A stretch of 64,000 nucleotides of DNA from Uliginosibacterium flavum (GCF_040566545.1 NZ_JBEWZI010000013.1:1-64000), one strand, 5' to 3'. Shown: positions 41,860 to 51,038, counted from the first letter of the stretch. The notes: generated by a model from the sequence alone, not told the origin. Made by a program: numbers and translations.

Positions 41860-43080
41860 TCACCGCCTGCCACTCATAGCGGAGCTCAGATCCCAGATCG
41901 GCATGAAAATCCCCAGGGCGAGCACCAACACCATCGCCCCCAGACACACCACCAGAATCGGTTCGATGCGCGCGGACAGGTTGTCAATTTCGTACTCCAC
42001 CTCGCGCTCGTACATTTCTGCAATTTCCATCAGCAGATCATCAATGGAGCCGGACTCCTCGCCCACGGCGATCATCTGCAAGACCACCGGCGTGAAGATG
42101 CGTGCCGATGCCGCCGTGCGCAAAATGCTTTCGCCACGCTCCACACCGATGCGCATCTGTACCAGCTTGGCGGCGATGTAGGCGTTGTCGATGACGTCGG
42201 CGACCACGCCGAAGGTGGGAATCACCGGCAGCCCACTTTTGAAGGACAGCGCAAAACTGCGTGCAAAGCGCGCCAAGGTGGCCTTACGCACGGTATCGCC
42301 AACAATCGGCAGGCTCAGCTTCCAGCGGTCCCACAGCAAGCGCCCGCCGGGGCTGGCGACAAAAGCACGCACCCCGAAAATAACGCCCAGCACTACCGCG
42401 ATCAAGACGTACCAGTAATTAACGAAAAAATCGGAAACGCCCAACAAAATGCGGGTCATCAACGGTAGCTGGGCGTTGAAGGATTTGAACACCTTGGCAA
42501 AGGACGGGATCACCAGCCAGTTGATCACCAGCAGCGCGCCCGACAAGGCGATCACCACGAACATCGGATACCGCAGCGCGGCCTTGATCTTGGCGCGCAT
42601 CTCCTTCTCGAAATTCAGGTGATCAAACAAGGTCAGGAAGATCACATCGAGCCGGCCGGTCATCTCGCCGACCCGCACCATGCTCAGATAGAAGGGGCTG
42701 AAAGCACCGGTATCCTTCATGGCAATCGAAAGCTCGCGGCCGCTGTCGAGACTTTCGCGCAACTGCCCGAGCATCTCGCCAAACGCTAGGTGCGTAGCCG
42801 AATCGCGCAGACCGCCCAATGCCTGCAGCATCGGAACGCCAGCCTTGATCAGGGTGTGCATCTGGCGGCTGAAAAACATGATGTCTTCGGTCGTGATGGG
42901 TTTCCTGCGCACCCCGAAACCTGCGAAGAGCGGCGCTGCGGGCGCGTCTTCAGCGATATCTACCGGTGTAATCCCCCGGCTGATCAGCAGATCAGCCGCG
43001 GCAGGACTGTCGGGCGCATCGATCACGCCCTGCACCAGCAGAGCCTGTGCGTCGCGTCCTTTATAAGCGTAGCTGGGCAT
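41860..43080 (-). CDS. mshG: Inner-membrane platform protein MshG (GspF/PilC family)
   Basis: A 406-residue polytopic protein with two GspF domains: MHTLIKAGVPMLQALGGLRD and the membrane helix FVVIALSGALLVINWLVIPS, then LARFARSFALSFKSGLPVIP and AVGEESGSIDDLLMEIAEMY. It is the rotor-like base on which MshE acts. The start MPSYAYKGRD is the normal family N-terminus. It follows mshE by 11 bp. Confidence 0.92.
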   Translation of the reverse strand: MPSYAYKGRDAQALLVQGVIDAPDSPAAADLLISRGITPVDIAEDAPAAPLFAGFGVRRKPITTEDIMFFSRQMHTLIKAGVPMLQALGGLRDSATHLAFGEMLGQLRESLDSGRELSIAMKDTGAFSPFYLSMVRVGEMTGRLDVIFLTLFDHLNFEKEMRAKIKAALRYPMFVVIALSGALLVINWLVIPSFAKVFKSFNAQLPLMTRILLGVSDFFVNYWYVLIAVVLGVIFGVRAFVASPGGRLLWDRWKLSLPIVGDTVRKATLARFARSFALSFKSGLPVIPTFGVVADVIDNAYIAAKLVQMRIGVERGESILRTAASARIFTPVVLQMIAVGEESGSIDDLLMEIAEMYEREVEYEIDNLSARIEPILVVCLGAMVLVLALGIFMPIWDLSSAMSGRR

Positions 43081-43091
43081 CTGCGCGGCCT

Positions 43092-44792
43092 CTATTCGTC
43101 AATCTGCGCGGAGACACGCATGGCTTCGGCCACCGTCGTATCTCCTGCCAGGACACGTGCTACGGCATGCGAGCGCATGGTCTTGCCGGCCAGCTGCAGA
43201 CGTGCCGCGCGCGAAAATTCGGCATTCCCCTTGTTCAGCGCATCCGCCAGCACGGGTGTCATTTCGAGCAGCTCATACACCGCCTCGCGCCCCGCATAAC
43301 CGGACATATTGCATTGCGAACAGCCGCGCCCATGCGACAACGCAGCAGTGCCCGCCGCCTCGCCCAGCTCCTGGCGCAGCCACACGGTTTCAATCGGCTC
43401 TGGCGTATAGGCGCACTTGCAGGCCGGGCAAATGACCCGCACCAGCCGCTGCGCCACGATACCCAGCAAAGTCGTCGACAACAGGTATTGCGGCACGCCC
43501 ATATCCAGCAAGCGCGCCGGGGTGCTGGCGGCATCGTTGGTGTGCAGCGTAGAGAGCAGCAAGTGGCCGGTCATGGCCGCGCGCACGCCGATCTGGGCGG
43601 TGTCCTGATCAATCATTTCACCGACCAGTACGATGTCCGGATCGTGCCGCAAGGTGGAGCGCAGCACCCGCGAAAACGTCAAATCAATCTTGTCATTGAC
43701 CTGCACCTGACTGATCCCGGGCAGGCGGTACTCGACCGGATCTTCGATGGTGATGATCTTGGTGTTCGGCGCGTTCAGCGCGGCCAGCGAGGCATACAGG
43801 GTCGTGGTCTTGCCGCTGCCGGTAGGGCCGGTCACCAGAATCATGCCGAAAGAGTGGCGGATCATGCGCCGGTATTGCTCCAGCATGGGAGCAGGCATAC
43901 CGATGCGATTCAGATCGAGCAAACCACTGTTCTGCGCCAACAAGCGCATCACCACTGATTCGCCGTACTGCGTGGGCATGGTCGACAGACGGATGTCGAC
44001 GCTCTGCAACTTGATCTTGACGTTGAAACGCCCATCCTGCGGCAGACGTTTCTCGGAAATATCCAACCCACTCATCAGCTTGAGACGCAACACCAACGCG
44101 GGGCTGATGCGGCTATCCACCTCGGTCTGCAAGTGCATCTCGCCATCAATGCGAAAGCGGATCTGCAGTCGTAACTCCTGCGGCTCGATGTGAATATCCG
44201 AAGCCTTGACCTGATAGGCATCCTCGAAAATGGATTGCAGCAGTTTGACTACAGGGGAATCTTCACCTCCGGTATCCAGCCCCTGCCCGCCAAAATCGAC
44301 ATAGGCGTTGCCCAGATCCTGCTGCAACTCATGGGCCAGGCCGCTGATTTCCTGGGTACGGCGATACAGACGGTCTATGGCAGAGAGCAACTGCCCCTCG
44401 GTAACCACTGCCAGCGCAATATCTTTCTTAAGGGTACGAGCAATTTCGTCGTACCCGAAAATATCCGAGGGATCTGCCATCCCAAGCAGATAGCTCTTGC
44501 CCTGATCGGCCAGCACAATAGCGCGAAAGCGCCGCGCCATGGTCTCAGGCAAGAGATTGACGATGGCTGGATCAACATCCTTCTCAAGCAAGTCATAGAA
44601 GGGAATGCCAAGCTGCTTGGCAATCGCGTTGGAGATACCTTCCTCCGTCACGATTCCGCTGTCGGCGAGCACGCGGCCCAGCTTGCGCCCACTCTCCTTC
44701 TGCTGCGCAAGCGCGGAATCCAGCTGCACGGGAGTAATCAACCCCTGCTGCACCAGCAATTCGCCCAGACGATATTTTTGCGGTTTTCCCAT
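43092..44792 (-). CDS. mshE: Pilus extension ATPase MshE with two c-di-GMP-binding MshEN repeats
   Basis: A 566-residue GspE/PilB-type ATPase. The N-terminus carries two MshEN motifs (RLGELLVQQGLITPVQLDSA ending LAQQ, residues 8-31, and KLGRVLADSGIVTEEG ending AKQ, 37-60), the known c-di-GMP site that activates MSHA extension. Walker A is GPTGSGKTT (322-330). The C-terminus has the CPAC...CSQC zinc pair. The Walker B region reads VLVGEMIDQDTA, with Ile394 where relatives have Arg (GEMRDQETA). First gene of the msh cluster. Confidence 0.94.
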   Translation of the reverse strand: MGKPQKYRLGELLVQQGLITPVQLDSALAQQKESGRKLGRVLADSGIVTEEGISNAIAKQLGIPFYDLLEKDVDPAIVNLLPETMARRFRAIVLADQGKSYLLGMADPSDIFGYDEIARTLKKDIALAVVTEGQLLSAIDRLYRRTQEISGLAHELQQDLGNAYVDFGGQGLDTGGEDSPVVKLLQSIFEDAYQVKASDIHIEPQELRLQIRFRIDGEMHLQTEVDSRISPALVLRLKLMSGLDISEKRLPQDGRFNVKIKLQSVDIRLSTMPTQYGESVVMRLLAQNSGLLDLNRIGMPAPMLEQYRRMIRHSFGMILVTGPTGSGKTTTLYASLAALNAPNTKIITIEDPVEYRLPGISQVQVNDKIDLTFSRVLRSTLRHDPDIVLVGEMIDQDTAQIGVRAAMTGHLLLSTLHTNDAASTPARLLDMGVPQYLLSTTLLGIVAQRLVRVICPACKCAYTPEPIETVWLRQELGEAAGTAALSHGRGCSQCNMSGYAGREAVYELLEMTPVLADALNKGNAEFSRAARLQLAGKTMRSHAVARVLAGDTTVAEAMRVSAQIDE

Positions 44793-44962
44793 GCTTCGCC
44801 CCGAATCAACTCATGCTCAACCACCAATACGTGGCTGTACCCGAGAGCTTTAACGGCGCGGAATGCGCCTGACTGGAGACTACGCGCGCAGTAAAGGCAT
44901 CAATTCATGGAAAAGACACCCTTTCAGGCGGGACTTACAGGTTTCCGGCGAGCAGAAAAGAC

Positions 44963-44986
44963 AAAAGCCGCCCGAAGGCGGCTTTT
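44963..44986. terminator. Terminator-like hairpin (AAAAGCCGCC type)
   Basis: AAAAGCCGCC and GGCGGCTTTT pair over 10 bp with a CGAA loop. The same 24 bp recur at 45428-45451 beside a complete tRNA-Asp. Confidence 0.75.
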
Positions 44987-44991
44987 GAATT

Positions 44992-45007
44992 TGACGGAGT
45001 GGACGGG
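44992..45007 (-). pseudogene. tRNA-Asp 3' end remnant
   Basis: TGACGGAGTGGACGGG matches 15 of 16 bases of the CCA end of the complete tRNA-Asp genes (TGGCGGAGTGGACGGG). The terminator hairpin next to it is also conserved, so this is a relic of a third Asp gene or an attachment-site scar. Confidence 0.6.
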
Positions 45008-45150
45008 CTTGTATCGTATCGCTTGTGGCGATCCGCCATCCTTCATGTCGCTCAGAACCGCCGCAAGCGGCGTCCGTCGGGCAATGCCCGCCGAGCAAAC
45101 CCTTAGGGTTCTTCGTCCCGTTCCGTCGCTTCGCGACAATCAGAAACGAC

Positions 45151-45174
45151 AAAGCCCTCGAAACGGAGGGCTTT
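45151..45174. terminator. Terminator-like hairpin downstream of tRNA-Asp
   Basis: AAAGCCCTC and GAGGGCTTT pair over 9 bp. It lies 9 bp from the CCA end of tRNA-Asp, so probably ends the tRNA transcript; the T tract is poor on that strand. Confidence 0.6.
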
Positions 45175-45182
45175 GTATTTAT

Positions 45183-45259
45183 TGGCGGAGTGGACGGGAC
45201 TCGAACCCGCGACCCCCGGCGTGACAGGCCGGTATTCTAACCAACTGAACTACCACTCC
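45183..45259 (-). tRNA. tRNA-Asp (GTC)
   Basis: The minus strand starts GGAGTGGTAGTTCAGTTGGT, has CTGTCAC in the anticodon loop (GTC), GGTTCGAGTCC in the T arm, and an encoded CCA. The 77-nt gene is the last of a five-tRNA array. Confidence 0.97.
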
Positions 45260-45327
45260 ATGATCCGAGCCAAAGGCTTGGATCTTTGCACAGCCACTTT
45301 GTGAAGTCACTCACAAAGCATCGAACC

Positions 45328-45403
45328 TGGCGTCCCCACGGGGATTCGAACCCCGGTACTTACCGTGAAAGGGTAATGTCCTAGGCCTCTAGACGATGGG
45401 GAC
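45328..45403 (-). tRNA. tRNA-Glu (TTC)
   Basis: The minus strand starts GTCCCCATCGTCTAGAGGCC, has CTTTCAC in the anticodon loop (TTC), GGTTCGAATCC in the T arm and an encoded CCA. Identical in sequence to the copy at 45605. Confidence 0.97.
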
Positions 45404-45427
45404 CTGACCGGTATTTCACCCGGAAAC

Positions 45428-45451
45428 AAAAGCCGCCCGAAGGCGGCTTTT
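45428..45451. terminator. Terminator-like hairpin between tRNA genes
   Basis: AAAAGCCGCC and GGCGGCTTTT with a CGAA loop, lying 8 bp beyond the CCA end of the upstream tRNA-Asp. It splits the array into Ala-Glu-Asp and Glu-Asp. Confidence 0.7.
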
Positions 45452-45459
45452 GCGTTTTT

Positions 45460-45536
45460 TGGCGGAGTGGACGGGACTCGAACCCGCGACCCCCGGCGTG
45501 ACAGGCCGGTATTCTAACCAACTGAACTACCACTCC
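45460..45536 (-). tRNA. tRNA-Asp (GTC), second copy
   Basis: Identical to the gene at 45183-45259, with anticodon GTC and encoded CCA. It is offset by 277 bp from that copy. Confidence 0.97.
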
Positions 45537-45604
45537 ATGATCCAAGCCAAAGGCTCAAATCTTTGCACTGCCACTTTGTGAAGTCACTCACAAAGCATCG
45601 AATC

Positions 45605-45680
45605 TGGCGTCCCCACGGGGATTCGAACCCCGGTACTTACCGTGAAAGGGTAATGTCCTAGGCCTCTAGACGATGGGGAC
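45605..45680 (-). tRNA. tRNA-Glu (TTC), second copy
   Basis: Identical to the gene at 45328-45403. The spacers between Glu and Asp in the two pairs differ at only a few positions, so the pair was duplicated as a unit of 277 bp. Confidence 0.97.
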
Positions 45681-45714
45681 CTGATGAAACATTTACTGCA
45701 CTCTTCGCCTTGAA

Positions 45715-45790
<76 letters not shown>

Positions 45791-45874
45791 GTCCGGCGAA
45801 GAAACCGAACTATAGACGTCGACCTTCGATTCGTCAAGCCAGAAAACACATTTTTTTGATGCTGGGCGGCACTT

Positions 45875-47287
45875 TCAGCCAATCAGCTTACCGGGATTCA
45901 TCAAGCCCGCAGGATCAAAAGCATGCTTGATGCGGCTCATCATTGCGATCTCGAGAGCTGATTTGTAACGTTTGATCTCTTCGCGCTTAAGCTGCCCCAG
46001 TCCATGCTCTGCCGAAATGGAACCGTCCAACGCGGCAACGATGTCGTGCACCAGCCGATTGACCTCCGGCGTGCGTGCAATAAAGTCTGAATTGGCTTCG
46101 ACATCAGGCATTGACGGGTTGTAATGCAGATTGCCGTCACCCGCATGACCAAAAGCGACGATCCGCACTCCCGGAAACTGCACGCTCAAGGCAGCGCCCG
46201 CACGCTGCAGAAATTCGGGAATCCGGCTCACAGGCACGGAGACGTCGTGCTTGATACTGAGGCCCTCTTTTTTTTGCGCCTCGGAGATGTTTTCCCGCAG
46301 CATCCACAAAGCCTGAGCCTGAGCCTCACTACTGGCTAATGTAGCGTCCGTCACCCAACCCTGCGCAAAGGCATCGCCCAACACAAGCTCCATTGGCACA
46401 TTCAACTCAGCACTGGCGTCGCTGTCACTCAACTCGATCAAGGCGTACCAAGGGGAGATCTCTGCCAAAGGCCGCTTCGCATCAGGAAAGTGCTGCAACA
46501 CCAACTCATGCGCCACCGAACACACGATTTCAAACGCTGAAATCCGCTCACCCAAGCGCTGACGCAAAGAGTCCAGCAGGGCAATTGCGGACTGTGCATC
46601 CGGCAACGCCACCCACGCGAGGGCACGCGATGCCTGCGGAGAATGAAGCTTGAGCACCGCAGCGGTAATGATTCCGAGCGTGCCCTCGGAACCGATAAAC
46701 AGCTGCTTTAGATCGTAGCCGGTGTTGTCTTTGCGCAAGCCTCGCAAGCCATTCCAGATTTCACCGTCGGGCAAAACCACTTCCAGCCCCAGAGTCAGCT
46801 CACGGGCATTACCGTAACGCAGCACCTGCACCCCGCCCGCATTACTGGCGAGGTTGCCGCCGATCTGGCAGGTTCCCTCAGAGGCCAACGAAAGCGGGAA
46901 CAAGCGCCCCTGCTCCGCCGCAGCCATTTGCACAGCCGCTAGCGTACAACCTGCCTCAACCGTGACAGTGTTGTTCACTGGATCAATGGCTCGCACACGA
47001 TTGAGGCGCGCCAAAGATATGACAACTTCACCACCACCCTCACGCGGCACTCCACCGCCGACCAAACCGGTATTCCCGCCCTGCGGCACCATCGCCACGC
47101 CTGCTGCGACACACGCCTTGACCACTGCGGCGACTTCAGCCGTATTTGCCGGGCGCACCACGCACAAGGCGCGCCCCTTGTAACGCCCGCGCCAATCCTC
47201 TTCATACGCAGCGCAATCAGCCGCCTCCGAAAGAACATTGGCAGAGCCGACAATATCGCTCAGCGCCACCATCAGAGCTTGTGACAT
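45875..47287 (-). CDS. FAD-binding oxidoreductase (GlcD/D-2-hydroxyacid dehydrogenase type)
   Basis: A 470-residue flavoprotein of the VAO family. The FAD-binding PP loop is VPQGGNTGLVGGGVP; further marks are GGNLASNAGGVQVLRYGN, LFIGSEGTLGIITAAVLKLH, and the C-terminal GHAGDGNLHYNPS and ISAEHGLGQLKREEI. The last motifs are typical of D-lactate, glycolate and D-2-hydroxyglutarate dehydrogenases; the substrate cannot be fixed. The ATG at 47287 lies 4 bp after the rimO stop, so the two may be co-transcribed. Confidence 0.9.
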   Translation of the reverse strand: MSQALMVALSDIVGSANVLSEAADCAAYEEDWRGRYKGRALCVVRPANTAEVAAVVKACVAAGVAMVPQGGNTGLVGGGVPREGGGEVVISLARLNRVRAIDPVNNTVTVEAGCTLAAVQMAAAEQGRLFPLSLASEGTCQIGGNLASNAGGVQVLRYGNARELTLGLEVVLPDGEIWNGLRGLRKDNTGYDLKQLFIGSEGTLGIITAAVLKLHSPQASRALAWVALPDAQSAIALLDSLRQRLGERISAFEIVCSVAHELVLQHFPDAKRPLAEISPWYALIELSDSDASAELNVPMELVLGDAFAQGWVTDATLASSEAQAQALWMLRENISEAQKKEGLSIKHDVSVPVSRIPEFLQRAGAALSVQFPGVRIVAFGHAGDGNLHYNPSMPDVEANSDFIARTPEVNRLVHDIVAALDGSISAEHGLGQLKREEIKRYKSALEIAMMSRIKHAFDPAGLMNPGKLIG

Positions 47288-47291
47288 TCGC

Positions 47292-48647
47292 TTACTCTTC
47301 GGCAGCCCAGATCGGTTCGGCATACAGATCATGCACATCGCAATCGGTCACGCGAACCTGATAGAACTTGCCGATTTCCATGTCGCGTCCTTCCGGCACA
47401 ATCACCAGTCCGTCAATCTCCGGCGCATCGCCTTCCGAACGGCAGATCGCTCCTTCGTCCTCATCGATATCGTCCACCAGCACGACGATTTCGCGACCGA
47501 TTTTGGCCTCCAGACGCTGGGTGGAGATATCTTCCTGAAACTCCATCAGACGGCGCTTGCGCTCTTCACGCACCTCATCCGGCAAGGCGCCCGGCAAGGC
47601 ATTGGCGGTCGCCCCCTCAACCGGCGAATAGGCAAAGCAGCCCACGCGATCCAGCTGGGCCTCGCCCAGAAACTCCAGCAACTCTTCAAATTCCTGCTCG
47701 GTCTCACCGGGAAAGCCGGCAATGAAGGTACTGCGGATGGTGATGTCCGGGCAGATCTCACGCCAGCGACGAATTCGCTCAAGGTTGTTTTCGGCACTCG
47801 CAGGACGCTTCATGGCCTTGAGGATGCGCGGATTGGCGTGCTGAAACGGCACATCCAGATACGGCAGGATCTTGCCCTCGGCCATCAGCGGGATGATGTC
47901 ATCGACACTCGGATAGGGATACACGTAATGCAGGCGCACCCACACATCCAGCTCGCCCAACTCCTTGCACAGGTCATAAAGCTTGGTCTTGACCGGACGG
48001 CCGTTAGAGAAACCCGTGCGATATTTCACATCCACACCATAAGCACTGGTGTCCTGCGAAATTACCAGCAACTCGTTCACGCCAGACTTCACCAGCGTTT
48101 CCGCTTCGCGCAGCACCTCGTGAATCGGCCGTGACAGCAGATCTCCGCGCAAGGACGGAATGATGCAAAAGCTGCAGCGATGGTTACAACCCTCTGAAAT
48201 TTTCAGGTACGCATAGTGATCCGGCGTCAGGCGCACACCCTGCGGTGGTACCAGATCCGCAAACGGGTCGTGCAGCTTCGGCAAGTACTGATGCACCGCA
48301 GCCATCACCTCTTCGGTCGCATGCGGGCCGGTCACGGCAAGCACCTTGGGATGAACCTGCTCGACGATACCGCGGCCGGCACTGTCTTTCTTTGCGCCCA
48401 GACAGCCTGTCACGATGACCTTGCCGTTCTCGGCAAGTGCTTCGCCAATTGCGTCGAGCGACTCTTCAACCGCCGCATCAATGAAGCCACAGGTATTCAC
48501 GACCACCAGATCGGCGCCTTCGTAGTTCGGGGCCACTTCGTAGCCCTCTGCGCGCAGGCGGGTCAGGATGCTTTCGGCGTCGGATGCGGCCTTGGGACAG
48601 CCAAGACTGACGAAGCCCACGCGGGGTGCTTGTTTTTTAGTGCTCAA
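47292..48647 (-). CDS. rimO: Ribosomal protein S12 methylthiotransferase RimO
   Basis: A 451-residue radical SAM enzyme that methylthiolates Asp89 of S12. N-terminal MTTase domain: VGFVSLGCPKAASDAESILT, VVNTCGFIDAAVEESL, VTGCLGA. Radical SAM motif: EGCNHRCSFCIIPSLRG. C-terminal TRAM domain: VVLVDDIDEDEGAICRSEGD. YcaO, its accessory factor, is encoded at 25075. Confidence 0.97.
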   Translation of the reverse strand: MSTKKQAPRVGFVSLGCPKAASDAESILTRLRAEGYEVAPNYEGADLVVVNTCGFIDAAVEESLDAIGEALAENGKVIVTGCLGAKKDSAGRGIVEQVHPKVLAVTGPHATEEVMAAVHQYLPKLHDPFADLVPPQGVRLTPDHYAYLKISEGCNHRCSFCIIPSLRGDLLSRPIHEVLREAETLVKSGVNELLVISQDTSAYGVDVKYRTGFSNGRPVKTKLYDLCKELGELDVWVRLHYVYPYPSVDDIIPLMAEGKILPYLDVPFQHANPRILKAMKRPASAENNLERIRRWREICPDITIRSTFIAGFPGETEQEFEELLEFLGEAQLDRVGCFAYSPVEGATANALPGALPDEVREERKRRLMEFQEDISTQRLEAKIGREIVVLVDDIDEDEGAICRSEGDAPEIDGLVIVPEGRDMEIGKFYQVRVTDCDVHDLYAEPIWAAEE

Positions 48648-48723
48648 AACGAACCTCTTGTAAACGTCACGAGCCCACGGCTAAAACCGCAGGCTCAGGG
48701 ATAAAACCTTATAAGCAGGGTGT

Positions 48724-49272
48724 TTATTTTTTTTCCGGATCAGTGCCCGGGAACGGGAAAGTCGTGAACAGGCCGCGAGTCTGGCTGTTGATCTGTTCCT
48801 GCATCTGGGCAAACATGGTTTTGCTCTGCTCCATGTAGGTGCCCATCATGCCTTGCATTGCCGGCCCCTGGAAATTCAGGAACTGGGTCCACATATCTTT
48901 GCTCATCGGGCTGTTTTCGCCGTAGAGGGTTTTGGTTTGATCCTGCAGTTTGGTCTGCATTTCACTGAAAGACTTGATGTTGTTTTCCAGATAACGGCCC
49001 ATGAAACCTTGCATGGCATTGCCATAGAAACGAATCATCTGAGCCAGCAAATCACTGCTGAACATCGGGGCGCCACCACTCTCCTCTTCAAGAATGATCT
49101 GCAGCAAAATATTGCGGCTGATGTCTTCACCAGACTTGGCATCCACCACCTGAAAGACTTCCTGTCCGAGAACCAGGTCGCGTACGTCGGCCAGCGTGAT
49201 GTAACAGCTTGATGCCGTGTCGTACAAACGACGGTTCGGATACTTTTTGATCAGTCGGGTCTTTTCAGCCAT
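48724..49272 (-). CDS. phaR: Polyhydroxyalkanoate synthesis repressor PhaR
   Basis: A 182-residue regulator with the PHB/PHA DNA-binding domain (RLIKKYPNRRLYDTASSCYI, LADVRDLVLGQEVFQVVDAK, SGEDISRNILLQIILEEE) and a helical C-terminal half rich in Gln and Met (MQGFMGRYLENN, MFAQMQEQINSQTRG) that binds the granule. PhaR represses phasin genes and itself until it is drawn to nascent PHA granules. It lies downstream of the two phaB genes. Confidence 0.95.
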   Translation of the reverse strand: MAEKTRLIKKYPNRRLYDTASSCYITLADVRDLVLGQEVFQVVDAKSGEDISRNILLQIILEEESGGAPMFSSDLLAQMIRFYGNAMQGFMGRYLENNIKSFSEMQTKLQDQTKTLYGENSPMSKDMWTQFLNFQGPAMQGMMGTYMEQSKTMFAQMQEQINSQTRGLFTTFPFPGTDPEKK

Positions 49273-49415
49273 GTTGGATGTCCCTGATAGTTATGGTTTG
49301 GGCTGTTGCTACTTTATTTAGTTAGGCAGATTATAGCAGTGCGCAAAAAGACAGCCCTACATTAACCCGGATGTTTCATGAGTTAGCAGGGCTGCTTCTG
49401 GCTCACGTGGGCAGC

Positions 49416-50156
49416 TTAGCCCATGTGTAGACCACCATTGATATTGATTGTTGCGCCGGTGATATAGCCGGCCTTGTCTGAAGCCAGATACGCACACAGA
49501 TCGCCGATTTCTTCGGGCTTACCGAAGCGCCCGACTGGCACTGTTGCCACAATGGCATCGCGAACTTCTTCCTTGATGGCCATGACCATCTCGGTGCCCA
49601 CGTAGCCCGGAGCGATGGCATTCACAGTGACGCCTTTTTTGGCAACTTCCTGCGCCAGCGCCTTGGTAATGCCCAAGATGCCGGCCTTGGCAGCCGAATA
49701 GTTGGCTTGGCCAAACTGGCCCTTCACGCCATTCACCGAAGAGATGTTGATCACACGGCCAAAGCCACGCTCGGCCATCAAAGGCAGGATCGGGTGAGTC
49801 ACGTTGAACACGGAATCGAGGTTGGTCGACATCACCGCATCCCACTGATCCTTGCCCATCTTGCGGAACATGGCGTCACGGGTAATCCCGGCGTTGTTGA
49901 TCAACACATCAATCTGGCCGATTTCAGCTTCGATTTTCTTGACCATCGCAGCACACTGATCAAAATCAGTGACGTCCGCTTCAGCCATGAAAAAATCGTA
50001 TCCATCTGCCTTGGTCTTGGCCAGCCACTCTGCAGCCGGAGGAAAATCCGGCAAACAATTAGCGACAACCTTCCAGCCGTCTGCCGCCAGGGATTTGCAG
50101 ATTGCAGTACCCAGACCACCCATGCCACCCGTTACCAGAGCCACGTTCTTAGCCAT
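49416..50156 (-). CDS. phaB: Acetoacetyl-CoA reductase PhaB
   Basis: A 246-residue short-chain dehydrogenase that reduces acetoacetyl-CoA to (R)-3-hydroxybutyryl-CoA with NADPH. Cofactor loop: VALVTGGMGGLGTAICKSLA; catalytic Ser-Tyr-Lys in INISSVNGVKGQFGQ and NYSAAKAG; end NGGLHMG. The ATG at 50156 starts MAKNVAL, with a GAGGTGC site upstream; the frame extends further but without content. It is a paralogue of the gene at 50259, clearly diverged. Confidence 0.95.
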   Translation of the reverse strand: MAKNVALVTGGMGGLGTAICKSLAADGWKVVANCLPDFPPAAEWLAKTKADGYDFFMAEADVTDFDQCAAMVKKIEAEIGQIDVLINNAGITRDAMFRKMGKDQWDAVMSTNLDSVFNVTHPILPLMAERGFGRVINISSVNGVKGQFGQANYSAAKAGILGITKALAQEVAKKGVTVNAIAPGYVGTEMVMAIKEEVRDAIVATVPVGRFGKPEEIGDLCAYLASDKAGYITGATININGGLHMG

Positions 50157-50258
50157 TTTCAGCACCTCTTTTTGAGCAACTTTATCTGCCGGCCTCACGG
50201 GGGAGGCAAGGCCGGCGCTTTGTGCCACATGTCCCTACGAGGGCATGCAGGCACACCA

Positions 50259-50999
50259 TCAGTACATGTGTTGCCCCCCGTTAATCGAGATATTCGCGCC
50301 GGTCAGGAATGCAGCCTCGTCCGACGCGAGATACGCCACCAAGCCGGCGATTTCTTCCGGCTTGCCCAAGCGAGCCACCGGAATCTGCGGCAGGATCTTT
50401 GATTCAAGAATTTCGTTGGGGATGGCGGTCACCATCTTGGTGCCGATGTAACCCGGAGAAATGGTATTCACCGTCACACCATGCTTGGCCACTTCCAGAG
50501 CCAAGGCCTTGGTAAAACCATGCATACCGGCCTTGGCCGCCGAGTAGTTGGTCTGACCAAACGCACCCTTCTGACCATTCACCGACGACACATTGATCAC
50601 GCGCCCCCACTTACGGGCCGTCATCCCGTCCATAACCTGTTTGGTCATGTTGAACACGGAATCCAGATTGGTATGCAGTACAGAATCCCAATCTGACTTT
50701 GTCATTTTTTTGAAGGTAATGTCGCGCGTGATGCCCGCGTTATTCACCAGCACATCAACCGGGCCAACATCCTTTTCAACCTGTGCCACACAGGCTTTAC
50801 AGGCGTCGTAATCCGTCACATCACAGGGAACGCCGATAAAGCCATAACCCAGATGATGCATCTTGGTCAGCCACTCCTGCGCAGACGTATTCGACGGCGA
50901 ATACGTCGTTACAACCTTGTAGCCCAGTGCTGCCATCTTGATACAGATTGCTTCGCCCAGCCCGCCCATACCACCGGTAATCAGTGCCACATGACTCAT
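50259..50999 (-). CDS. phaB: Acetoacetyl-CoA reductase PhaB, second copy
   Basis: A 246-residue paralogue of the next gene: VALITGGMGGLGEAICIKMA, SSVNGQKGAFGQTNYSAAKA, KPEEIAGLVAYLASDEAAFL, NGGQHMY. The catalytic triad is complete. It starts 82 bp after phaC ends and has AGGAGG before the ATG. Two phaB copies side by side may differ in cofactor or expression; which dominates cannot be told. Confidence 0.95.
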   Translation of the reverse strand: MSHVALITGGMGGLGEAICIKMAALGYKVVTTYSPSNTSAQEWLTKMHHLGYGFIGVPCDVTDYDACKACVAQVEKDVGPVDVLVNNAGITRDITFKKMTKSDWDSVLHTNLDSVFNMTKQVMDGMTARKWGRVINVSSVNGQKGAFGQTNYSAAKAGMHGFTKALALEVAKHGVTVNTISPGYIGTKMVTAIPNEILESKILPQIPVARLGKPEEIAGLVAYLASDEAAFLTGANISINGGQHMY

Positions 51000-51038
51000 T
51001 AAGTCCTCCTTTATCGGGAAACTCCCGGATTATGAAAA

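Larger units (their letters stand above)
44793..45182. other. Intergenic, upstream of mshE and downstream of tRNA-Asp
   Basis: About 390 bp. It holds a terminator-like hairpin at 44963-44986, a 16-bp tRNA-Asp 3' end remnant at 44992-45007, a GC-rich stretch of unknown origin (45008-45145) and another hairpin at 45151-45174. No gene was found. Confidence 0.5.
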
